Positions 1-7,229 of a stretch of 64,000 bases of DNA are shown here, piece by piece. The stretch is from the NCBI GenBank assembly GCA_038239345.1, contig JBBSEX010000001.1, positions 525,024-589,023 of the forward strand, in the 5' to 3' direction. The first letter of the stretch is position 1, and each line of letters opens with the position of its first letter. A model generated the notes under the pieces. The model was not told where the DNA came from and ran no database searches. It saw only the letters and a list, made by a program, of their open reading frames with translations. Source of the DNA: JBBSEX01 sp038239345 (lineage in GTDB: Bacteria > Acidobacteriota > Terriglobia > Bryobacterales > Bryobacteraceae). A program made the translations under genes and the position numbers.

Positions 1-3
1 GTG

Positions 4-576
4 ATGAACTTGAAAATCGTTCAAACGGGTGATCCTGTGCTGCGAAAGTTAGCGCGCGAACTGGCGCCCGAAGAAATCGCCAGCCCTTCCATCCAACAAC
101 TGATCGATCTGATGCGCAGCACGATGAGAGATGCACCCGGAGTGGGCTTAGCGGCCCCGCAGGTGGGCGTTTCGCTGCGCATTGTAGTGATTGAAGACCG
201 GGCAGAGTACAGTGCCGGCGTCAGCACGGAACGTCTGGCCGCTCGGGAACGCGCCCCTGTTCCCTTCCATGTTTTGATCAACCCCAAGATCGTGGCGAGC
301 GACGGTGAAGAAATCGAATTCTTCGAGGGCTGCTTAAGCGTGGAAGGCTGCTCGGCCCTGGTGCCGCGAGCGCGATCGGTGATGGTGGAATGTCTGGACG
401 AAACCAGTGAAACCAAGCGAATCGCGGCGACGGGCTGGTATGCCCGCATCCTGCAACATGAAATCGATCACCTGAATGGTATTCTCTACCTCGACCGGAT
501 GGATACGCGCTCGTTTTCCACGCTGGCCAACTTCAATCGGCATTGGAAAGATATGGCCGCGAACACCCGGCCCTGA
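4..576 (+). CDS. def: Peptide deformylase
   Basis: Removes the N-formyl group from the initiator methionine of nascent proteins in the cytoplasm. All three family motifs are intact: GVGLAAPQVG (about residues 48-57), EGCLSV with the metal-binding Cys (about 108-113), and HEIDH with the two metal-binding His and the catalytic Glu (about 151-155). At 190 residues it is slightly longer than the common 170, with a short insertion before motif 2. A GTG at position 1 precedes the ATG at 4; the ATG gives the usual N-terminus (MNLKIVQTGDPVLR). Because the gene starts at the window edge, a start further upstream cannot be excluded. It converges on the pseudokinase gene. Confidence 0.95.
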   Translation: MNLKIVQTGDPVLRKLARELAPEEIASPSIQQLIDLMRSTMRDAPGVGLAAPQVGVSLRIVVIEDRAEYSAGVSTERLAARERAPVPFHVLINPKIVASDGEEIEFFEGCLSVEGCSALVPRARSVMVECLDETSETKRIAATGWYARILQHEIDHLNGILYLDRMDTRSFSTLANFNRHWKDMAANTRP

Positions 577-614
577 GATACGAGGATCACCCGTTCGAGG
601 ATTGTGGACCCACC

Positions 615-1856
615 TTATTTTGCCGCGGTGACCGTGGTTTCCTTGTTAGTGAAGTCATAACGCAAACGCAAGTCGCCCGTGGTGTTCCGGCCATTCTTCT
701 TGGCTGACGCGAAACGCGATCGTTGTGCCGTTTGGATCGCCACTTTCGCGAAATAACGATTGCCAGCGCCGGAGCTAATCGAAGCTCTGCCGGGATTTCC
801 AACTTCATCGATCGTGATCCGAATGACGACGGTCACCTTGCCACGAATCGAAGCCGCGGCCTGGGGAAGAATGTCGGGCGAGGCTTCTTCCACTAGTCGC
901 GGGGGCGTTGTGCCGGGGTCGGTTTTAATGGGGGCCGGTGGACCGTCGCCGGCAGGCACCGGGTCAGTCGCGGTGGCGATACGTATCGGCGCGGCGGTAG
1001 TGCCCGTTCCATCCTGTCGATTGCGCATCACCCACACCACCAGCAAGATCAAGCCGATTACTGTCGCCAGCAGTGCGTAAATAGGGAAGGGGCGCTTCGC
1101 GGCTGGGGGTTCGTTCAAAACCGGGATGGCTTCTGGTTCGGGCAGCGCGCTCTGGGCCGCGGAAACTTGCGTACGGTTTGGGCTCTTCCCTTCTAGGCGG
1201 GTGAGAATCTCGCTGGCCGTCCACTGTTGGCGCGGATCTACAGCAAGACAACGCCGTACGATATCGCCGAATGGATCGGGTAATCCTTCGGGCTCCTCGC
1301 CCAGCGGACGTGTCTGGGTCAGCATCTCGACGATGGTCCGGCCGAGTTCGCGGATATCCTCCTGTGTAGCTTCACGCATCAACGCAGGCTTGCGGATGGA
1401 ATCGCTTGAAAGCTTCACTAGGTCCCCGATCGCCAATAGGTTTGCCGGCGTCACGCGCCCATGCACATACCCACGCTGATGCAGATAATCGAGGGCGGGG
1501 ATAATGCCTTCGAGCACGTCGCGGGTCTCGGCCGCGGTAAGCGGACGCTCGGGAAGAACGTCGGACAGCACTTCATCGGCGTACTCGGTCACAACGTAGG
1601 CGAAGGGGATGCCATCAACGTCGAAGCGTCCACTACCAAAAATATTTTGCAGGCGCGGATGCGATAGGGTAGCGGCGTCATGCCATTGCGAGAGAAGATC
1701 ATTCTCCCCTTCACCGACGCTTACCAGGCGTATGGCGGCATCGCGGCCATCATGATCTGTGAGGAACACGACGCTTGATTCGCCATCGCCAAGCCATTTG
1801 CGCAGGCGATAGAAATCGATCAGCCGGCCTTCCAATTGTGTTTGAGGATCGGTCAT
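615..1856 (-). CDS. Membrane pseudokinase with TonB-like C-terminal domain
   Basis: Three parts are visible: a Ser/Thr protein kinase-like fold (about residues 10-225), one membrane helix (about 258-277), and a C-terminal domain resembling TonB_C (about 338-403: VVIRITIDEVG, then a stretch ending in DLRLRYDF). The kinase part lacks the catalytic residues. The VAIK lysine is Arg (AAIRL), the HRD loop reads HGRVTPAN with no Asp or catalytic Lys, and the DFG site reads SSDS. I infer a non-catalytic sensor or scaffold that holds the TonB-like domain outside the cytoplasmic membrane. A GTG nine bases upstream of the chosen ATG is an alternative start. It is divergent from the TIM-barrel gene, with about 57 bp between them for two promoters. 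Confidence 0.8.
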   Translation of the reverse strand: MTDPQTQLEGRLIDFYRLRKWLGDGESSVVFLTDHDGRDAAIRLVSVGEGENDLLSQWHDAATLSHPRLQNIFGSGRFDVDGIPFAYVVTEYADEVLSDVLPERPLTAAETRDVLEGIIPALDYLHQRGYVHGRVTPANLLAIGDLVKLSSDSIRKPALMREATQEDIRELGRTIVEMLTQTRPLGEEPEGLPDPFGDIVRRCLAVDPRQQWTASEILTRLEGKSPNRTQVSAAQSALPEPEAIPVLNEPPAAKRPFPIYALLATVIGLILLVVWVMRNRQDGTGTTAAPIRIATATDPVPAGDGPPAPIKTDPGTTPPRLVEEASPDILPQAAASIRGKVTVVIRITIDEVGNPGRASISSGAGNRYFAKVAIQTAQRSRFASAKKNGRNTTGDLRLRYDFTNKETTVTAAK

Positions 1857-1913
1857 GGGCTCCACGTTCGATTATCACTCGTCTTTGGCTGTGTTAGGAT
1901 CTCGGCTAACCGT

Positions 1914-2948
1914 ATGCCTCCGCAAATCCCCATCGGACTGAACAGTTATTGCTTGCGAGCGCTGCGCTGGAACGATTCGCAACTGCTGGAATATTCAGCG
2001 GGATTGAAACTGGACGCGATGTTCCTGCAGGATTCGCTGGACCCGGCGGCGCAGGATCCAACCCACTGGCCAAGGGTACGGGAACAAGCCACGCGGCTGG
2101 GTCTGCACCTGGAAACGGGCGTCAGCGCCGTGCTTCCAAAGAACTCCGCCGCTTTTCCGGAATCGGTGAAGATGCTGCAACGGGGGATTGCGATGGCGAC
2201 TGCAATGGGCTCGCCGATTGTGCGCTGTTTGCACGCCGGAGACAGGGAACACTTGCCGACAGGTCCGGTGGAGCAGCACATGGAAACGATGATCCGGCTG
2301 TTGCGGACAGTGCGCTCACGGGCCATGGACGCGGGGTTGAAGATCGCCATTGAAAATCATAAGGACTTGCTAGCCCGCGAAATTCGAGCCGTAATCGAAG
2401 GCGCTGGAAAAGAGTTTGTAGGATCGTATCTGGACACTGGAAATCCGGTTTTCGTACTCGAGGATCCGCTGGATACGCTGGAGACTTTGGGGCCTTACGC
2501 GGTAACGGTGCATCTGCGCGATTCGGCGATTTATGAGCATGACCGGGGAGTGGCCGTGCAGTGGGTACCGCTGGGCGAGGGCGTCGTTAATTTTCGGCGT
2601 TTCGTTGCCCGAATGCGTGAGATTTGTCCGCCGGTGTTTGTTTACATCAAGCCGATTACGGGGCGCGCGCCGCAGGTTATCCCTTATCTCGAACCGAGCT
2701 TCTGGAAAAATTATCCTGACATGCGGTCGGAGCAATTGGCCCAATTTCTGGCGCTAGCAAAGGCCGGCAGGCCGTACGAAGGACACATGGTGATAGAGGA
2801 CCTGCCGGGCAAGCCGGTCCCCGAACAGTTTCTGGCGGCGGTGCAATTTCAGCAGCGCGAACACATGGAGCGGAGCATTGGGTACGCGAAGAATGTGCTG
2901 GATCTTGGTATTCGCTGGAGAGGCGTTAAAGAGGGCGCGGCCGCTTAA
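1914..2948 (+). CDS. Sugar phosphate isomerase/epimerase family protein (AP endonuclease 2-like TIM barrel)
   Basis: A 344-residue protein resembling xylose-isomerase-like TIM barrels, which isomerise or epimerise sugars with a divalent metal. Typical strand-end motifs include IAIENHKDL (second metal-ligand Glu region) and GSYLDTGNP, followed by VHLRDSA and a late conserved Glu in MVIEDLPG. An open frame reaches back to 1836, but the first 26 residues overlap the divergent gene's promoter and look non-coding; the ATG at 1914 (MPPQIPIGLNSY) gives the normal start at barrel strand 1. The substrate cannot be told from sequence. Its stop codon overlaps that of the opposing membrane-protein gene by four bases. 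Confidence 0.82.
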   Translation: MPPQIPIGLNSYCLRALRWNDSQLLEYSAGLKLDAMFLQDSLDPAAQDPTHWPRVREQATRLGLHLETGVSAVLPKNSAAFPESVKMLQRGIAMATAMGSPIVRCLHAGDREHLPTGPVEQHMETMIRLLRTVRSRAMDAGLKIAIENHKDLLAREIRAVIEGAGKEFVGSYLDTGNPVFVLEDPLDTLETLGPYAVTVHLRDSAIYEHDRGVAVQWVPLGEGVVNFRRFVARMREICPPVFVYIKPITGRAPQVIPYLEPSFWKNYPDMRSEQLAQFLALAKAGRPYEGHMVIEDLPGKPVPEQFLAAVQFQQREHMERSIGYAKNVLDLGIRWRGVKEGAAA

Positions 2949-3601
2949 GGATTCTGTGCCGGATCGGGAAGCGGACCAAGGCCGGCAGAGGGTCTTTCGC
3001 GCTTCGGGTAACGATTCAGCGAGATGATTTCGCGTTCGATACTATCTTCATCCGCGTCGCGCCGGTCACGCCTGCGCCGGATGCGAAACACGAACAAATA
3101 GACGGCGAGAATACAGCCCACTAGCAGCTTCACCACTTCGATAGCCCCATACATCTGATGCAGCGCGGCGAACTTACCGCGTTGATCGAGCGCCTGATTC
3201 GCCGGCATGAAATCGAGACTGCGCCCGAGAAATGTGATCTCCGGTGTCAGCGCGTACTTCGTGAAAATCACCATGGCCAGCATCAGCACGGAGAGCATCC
3301 ATGGTAACCAGCGATTCGGCATGCCGAAGACAAGCAATCCCACCAAAGCGAGTCCGATGAGAATCTGACCCTTTTCCCAAGCGGCGAAAAGCTGACGATT
3401 CTGTTCGGCTACCTGATGGCGTAACAGTACCCGCGCCTCTTCTTTTCCTCCGAGATTGGACATCATTTTTATGGCGGCGGCCGGAGCGTTCTGGAGCGTC
3501 GTTTCCACCGTTCGAAAACTACGAGTGGCGACGTAGGCCATGAAGAGGCTTCCAGCTAGCCAGGCTCCCAGAAGAAACGAAGCCATTCGTCGAGTGTGCA
3601 T
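2945..3601 (-). CDS. Hypothetical membrane protein, four predicted helices (DUF4149-like topology)
   Basis: 218 residues. Four hydrophobic segments are visible: about residues 8-26, 78-96, 99-116 and 153-171, followed by a basic stretch (FRIRRRRDRRD) and a charged tail that should be cytoplasmic. The pattern of one N-terminal helix, an amphipathic loop and three later helices resembles DUF4149/TMEM205-like proteins, but I see no diagnostic motif, so the family is only a suggestion. No function can be assigned. It ends tail-to-tail with the isomerase, the two stops sharing TTAA at 2945-2948. The gene reads away from the intergenic region holding the possible structured RNA. Confidence 0.75.
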   Translation of the reverse strand: MHTRRMASFLLGAWLAGSLFMAYVATRSFRTVETTLQNAPAAAIKMMSNLGGKEEARVLLRHQVAEQNRQLFAAWEKGQILIGLALVGLLVFGMPNRWLPWMLSVLMLAMVIFTKYALTPEITFLGRSLDFMPANQALDQRGKFAALHQMYGAIEVVKLLVGCILAVYLFVFRIRRRRDRRDADEDSIEREIISLNRYPKRERPSAGLGPLPDPAQNP

Positions 3602-3681
3602 TGTGAAAGTGCTAGTCTAACGCGTTTTTTGGATTGCTTGTACATCGATTTCACCTATCCGCGTCATTCTGTAGCAGATGG

Positions 3682-3687
3682 TATAAT
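3682..3687 (+). promoter_or_regulatory. Perfect TATAAT -10 hexamer
   Basis: A consensus -10 box stands alone in the 255-bp gap between the membrane protein (minus) and the ECF sigma gene (plus). No good -35 lies 16-18 bp upstream. It would place a transcript start near 3694, immediately before the paired segments described for the structured RNA candidate, and about 160 bp ahead of the sigma start codon. Confidence 0.4.
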
Positions 3688-3693
3688 TCTGCA

Positions 3694-3850
3694 CGACGAA
3701 GCATTTGGGCGCTCACATGTTTTGGCGCCAATCCGGAGACCCCGTGGGCCGCGTATACATCAACAACGGACAACATAGGCGGGAGTCGCTAAGAAGCGGC
3801 TGGATTGGGCGGAATCTGCGGCGCTGGGTGAGCGTCAGGTTTACCGGAAT
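3694..3850 (+). ncRNA. Candidate structured RNA or long structured leader (possibly 6S-like)
   Basis: The gap upstream of the sigma factor can fold into one long hairpin. Bases 3708-3716 pair with 3828-3836 (outer stem, one G-U), and 3728-3736 pair with 3800-3808 (inner stem, one G-U), with an asymmetric internal loop between them (11 and 19 nt) and a 63-nt apical region. A consensus TATAAT lies just upstream. A roughly 160-nt rod with a central open loop is the general shape of 6S RNA, and the 3' side contains CTGCGGCG as E. coli 6S does. I made no alignment, so this could equally be a 5' leader of the sigma gene or chance pairing. Confidence 0.3.
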
Positions 3851-3856
3851 ACACAC

Positions 3857-4453
3857 GTGATTGCCCTTTTCCTCCCGCTCCTGTCGGCTGTACTTCGTTT
3901 TAAAGACGACAACGAGTTGATCCTACGCCTGAAGCGCCGCGAGGCGGACGCCATGGGCGAATTGTACGATCGCTATGGAAGAATGACTTACGCTCTCATC
4001 TTTCGGGTGGTTCGGAACGCTCCGGTGGCGGAAGATCTCGTCCAGGAGACGTTTTTCCGAGTGTGGAATCGAGTCCAGGCGTTCGATCAGGAAAAGGGCG
4101 CGCTAGGGCCGTGGATTCTTACCGTGGCCAGGAATCGGGCAATCGATTATCTGCGATCCATTGATGGCCGCATGGCGCAGAATTCGCTGGAAATCGACAA
4201 AATGGAGCACCCCATATTTTTCACGGATTTCGAGGGTGACATCCTGAACCTGGACCGGGTGCGTCTTCTGCGGGCCGCCTTTGTGAAGCTGACACCAAAT
4301 CAAAAGGAAGTAATCGAACTCGCTTATTTCGAGGGCCTGTCCCAAACCGAAATGGCGGAGCGGATGAAACAACCCCTGGGCACCGTGAAGACCTGGGTAA
4401 GAAGTGCGTTGAAAGTGTTGCGCGATGAGCTTGGCGAGGCAGCTACGGCATGA
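3857..4453 (+). CDS. RNA polymerase ECF sigma factor (SigK-like)
   Basis: 198 residues with both ECF domains. Region 2 covers about residues 20-95 (LVQETFFRVWNR, then WILTVARNRAIDYLR). Region 4 covers about 135-190 (LTPNQKEVIELAYFEGLSQ, then MAERMKQPLGTVKTWV, the helix-turn-helix). The GTG at 3857 is the only in-frame start before region 2, and it has no clear ribosome binding site. The next gene, an RskA-like anti-sigma factor, overlaps by four bases, the standard arrangement for sigma/anti-sigma pairs. The sigma is expected to be held at the membrane until the anti-sigma is inactivated. Promoter targets cannot be read here. Confidence 0.93.
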   Translation: MIALFLPLLSAVLRFKDDNELILRLKRREADAMGELYDRYGRMTYALIFRVVRNAPVAEDLVQETFFRVWNRVQAFDQEKGALGPWILTVARNRAIDYLRSIDGRMAQNSLEIDKMEHPIFFTDFEGDILNLDRVRLLRAAFVKLTPNQKEVIELAYFEGLSQTEMAERMKQPLGTVKTWVRSALKVLRDELGEAATA

Positions 4454-5193
4454 ATTGCGAGCAGCTGCGGGACGACTACGAGTTCTATGCGCTGGGCCTG
4501 TTAGAGCCGGCGGACACGTCGGAAATCAACGATCATCTGGCGCGTCGTTGTCCGAAATGCGAAGCCGGAATTCGGGCTGCGGTTTTGTTAAACGCCAATA
4601 TCCTGACATTAGTGCCGGAGGCTTCTCCGTCGCGCCAGTTGCGCCGCAAGGTGCTTGCCGGCTTTGGTATCGAAACGGAAACCTGGGGTTGGACCATCGG
4701 TTGGGCCGCCGCGACAGCTTGCCTGGTGGCCGCCACGCTTTGGTTTAGCTTGATCGATCGCCGGCAGATCGCCGAACTTGACGATGTTCATCTACGGCTG
4801 GCGAATGCCACCTCGTCTCTGAACGCGCTGCAACAGGCCGTACAGTTCCTAAATCAGCCTGAAACACGGCAAGTGGGATTCGGAAAGGGTGAACCCAAAC
4901 CGCCGCGGGGGAACGTTTTTGTGAATCCCGACTCCGGTGTGTTGTTGATCGCTTCCAACCTTCCCCAGGCGCCGGCCGGGAAGGCGTACCAACTGTGGAT
5001 CATCCCCAAGGGCGTCGCTCCGAAACCGTCCGGCATGTTCCAATCCGACTTGAATGGCGGAGCGGTATACATCGCTCCGGGACGAGTAGATGTGGCATCG
5101 ACAGGAGCCGTCGCGGTAACCTTGGAACCGGAATTGGGTTCGCCCGCTCCGACCACCAAGCCCATCATCGTCGCCGCCGTAGCCGGACCGTAA
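4450..5193 (+). CDS. Anti-sigma factor, RskA-like, with N-terminal zinc-binding (ZAS-like) motif
   Basis: 247 residues. The N-terminal part has the H-x3-C-x2-C signature of zinc anti-sigma domains (HLARRCPKCEAG, about residues 31-42), which would bind the sigma encoded immediately upstream. One membrane helix lies at about 77-98. A coiled stretch follows (about 105-135), then an RskA-type extracytoplasmic domain with the typical GKAYQLWIIPKG segment and a late ITLEPE-like strand (AVTLEPELGSP). Its start overlaps the sigma stop (ATGA), so the pair is translationally coupled. Regulated proteolysis of RskA proteins is known in actinobacteria; whether it applies here is inference. Confidence 0.9.
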   Translation: MNCEQLRDDYEFYALGLLEPADTSEINDHLARRCPKCEAGIRAAVLLNANILTLVPEASPSRQLRRKVLAGFGIETETWGWTIGWAAATACLVAATLWFSLIDRRQIAELDDVHLRLANATSSLNALQQAVQFLNQPETRQVGFGKGEPKPPRGNVFVNPDSGVLLIASNLPQAPAGKAYQLWIIPKGVAPKPSGMFQSDLNGGAVYIAPGRVDVASTGAVAVTLEPELGSPAPTTKPIIVAAVAGP

Positions 5194-5196
5194 ACA

Positions 5197-7203
5197 CTAC
5201 CAGATTTGACAGCGCTTCTCCGGCGGCGGGACCATTGCGTCGCCTTCCTTGCAGCCGAACGCCCTCTGAAATTCCGGCATATTCGATAGCGGTCCAATAA
5301 CCCGGTATTTCGATACCGGGTGGGGATCGGTGTTCACCATCAGACGCTGCTGTTCCATGCGGATTTGATCGCCACGCGACTGGGCGAACGCCAGGAAAAA
5401 TCTTTGATCCGCGGTGAACCCGTCAATCACGGGTGGCGCCGGCTTACCCTCCAGCGACTTATGATAGGCGGCGTAAGCGATCTTGACTCCACCCAGATCG
5501 CCGATGCTTTCACCCAGGACGAGCTTCCCGTTGTGATGAACTCCGGGCTCGATGAAGTAGGTATCGAACTGGTTGGAAACGCACTGCGCGTGTTCCGTGA
5601 AGCTCTTGCGATCTTCCGGAGTCCACCAGTTTTTCAAACGGCCTTGCGCGTCGTACTGCGATCCCTGATCGTCGAATCCGTGGGAAATTTCATGACCGAT
5701 GACGGCTCCGATAGCCCCATAATTCACCGCATCGTCGGCGGCGAGATTAAACATCGGCGGCTGTAGAATGCCCGCCGGAAAAACGATTTCATTCTTCGAC
5801 GGATTGTAATAGGCGTTGGAAGTAGGGGGCGTCATGCCCCATTGTTTGCGGTTGACTGGCTTGCCAATTTCCTGCAAACGCCGGTGCACCAGGAAGTGGC
5901 CACTATCCTGAACGTTGTGCCAATAGCTATCCTTTTGAATGCTTAGCCCGCTGTAGTCGATCCACACATCGGGATAGCCGACCATGGGGTTGAAAGTCCC
6001 CAACTTGGCCAGGGCTTTCTGTTTCGTTTCCGGCCCCATCCAACTCAATGTGGGAATATCGTCGCGTAATGCCGCCAGCAGATTTTTCACCAATTCCTGC
6101 ATACGAGCTTTCGCTTCTGGCGGGAATGCTTTCTCGACATAGACCTTGCCCAGCGCCTCACCAAGAAGACGATCGGCCGATTCCGCGCACAGTTTCCAGC
6201 GAGGCTGTTGCTCCTTAGCCCCGTTCAGGAAAGCACCGTGAAAGGAGAATTGTTCTTCCACGAACGGCGTCGACAGTTCATTTGCATCCGATTCGGCTGC
6301 ATGCCATTTCAGATAGATTTTCCAATCGTCGAGGGAAGTTTCGCGAATCTGGCGATCCACCTCTGCCAGGAACTTCGGTTCATTGACGTTGAATGGAATC
6401 GCGGCGGAGAGGCCGAGCTTAGCCAGATAAGGTTTCCAGGCGAAGGACGGCGTTAGCGCCTGTAATTCGTCGAGGCTCATCTTATGGTCGGTCGCGTATG
6501 GATCGCGCCGTTCCACGCGAGTGAGTTGCCGCTCGGCAAATTTCGTTTCCACGCGCAACACGGTTTTCGCCGCCGCATCCGCTTGACCGCGATCCAATCC
6601 CGCCAATACCAAAATATTGGCGATATGTTTCAAGTACCGCTCGCGGGTCTCCTGCGACTTGTCATCGGTCTTGGTGTAATAATCGCGATCCGGCAATCCG
6701 AGGCCGAGCGAATAGACGCCAATAATGACATTGTTCGGGTTGCGTGAATCCTGCTCGGGAAAAACAGCGAAGGGCTGAGATTCCCCGGAGACGGCCCTAT
6801 CGGCGAGCAACTTCTGCAGATCGCCGGCATTCTGAATCGCGTCGATCCTGGCTAATAGCGGTAGCAGCGGCTTGTTTCCCAGCGCATCGATGGACTTCGT
6901 GTCCATGCAGCTTGTGTAGAAATCGCCTATCTTTTGCTCATTGCTATTCGGCTTTACCCGGGGGTTAGCCGCCGCCGTTTGGAGGATATCTTTAAGAACG
7001 AATTTCGATTCATCGGCCGCCTTGAAGCGCTTGCTCCAACGGCTGAGTGAAGGCGGGATCGGGTTCTGGTCGTTCCAGGTTCCAGTGGCGTAGCGATAGA
7101 AGTCGTCGCATGGCTTGCAGGTTTTATCCAGGGCGTTGACATCGATGCCAACCGGACTTGCGGCATAGGCGGTAGCGGCAACGGCAATAAGGAGAAGTTT
7201 CAT
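5197..7203 (-). CDS. M13 family zinc metallopeptidase (neprilysin/endothelin-converting type), secreted
   Basis: About 668 residues, the normal size for bacterial PepO-type M13 enzymes. The active site is complete: HEISHGFDD holds HExxH, and ESIGDLGG holds the third zinc ligand Glu and the conserved Asp. The conserved NAYYNPSKNEIVFPAGILQ substrate loop precedes it. The C-terminus CxxxxW-like CQIW is also typical. A signal peptide is evident (MKLLLIAVAATAYA), so I chose the ATG at 7203; an in-frame GTG at 7215 is the alternative. It degrades oligopeptides outside the cytoplasm. It lies 26 bp downstream of the degenerate hybrid kinase on the same strand and may be cotranscribed with it. Confidence 0.94.
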   Translation of the reverse strand: MKLLLIAVAATAYAASPVGIDVNALDKTCKPCDDFYRYATGTWNDQNPIPPSLSRWSKRFKAADESKFVLKDILQTAAANPRVKPNSNEQKIGDFYTSCMDTKSIDALGNKPLLPLLARIDAIQNAGDLQKLLADRAVSGESQPFAVFPEQDSRNPNNVIIGVYSLGLGLPDRDYYTKTDDKSQETRERYLKHIANILVLAGLDRGQADAAAKTVLRVETKFAERQLTRVERRDPYATDHKMSLDELQALTPSFAWKPYLAKLGLSAAIPFNVNEPKFLAEVDRQIRETSLDDWKIYLKWHAAESDANELSTPFVEEQFSFHGAFLNGAKEQQPRWKLCAESADRLLGEALGKVYVEKAFPPEAKARMQELVKNLLAALRDDIPTLSWMGPETKQKALAKLGTFNPMVGYPDVWIDYSGLSIQKDSYWHNVQDSGHFLVHRRLQEIGKPVNRKQWGMTPPTSNAYYNPSKNEIVFPAGILQPPMFNLAADDAVNYGAIGAVIGHEISHGFDDQGSQYDAQGRLKNWWTPEDRKSFTEHAQCVSNQFDTYFIEPGVHHNGKLVLGESIGDLGGVKIAYAAYHKSLEGKPAPPVIDGFTADQRFFLAFAQSRGDQIRMEQQRLMVNTDPHPVSKYRVIGPLSNMPEFQRAFGCKEGDAMVPPPEKRCQIW

Positions 7204-7229
7204 ACGAGATATCACTATATAACTGAAGC

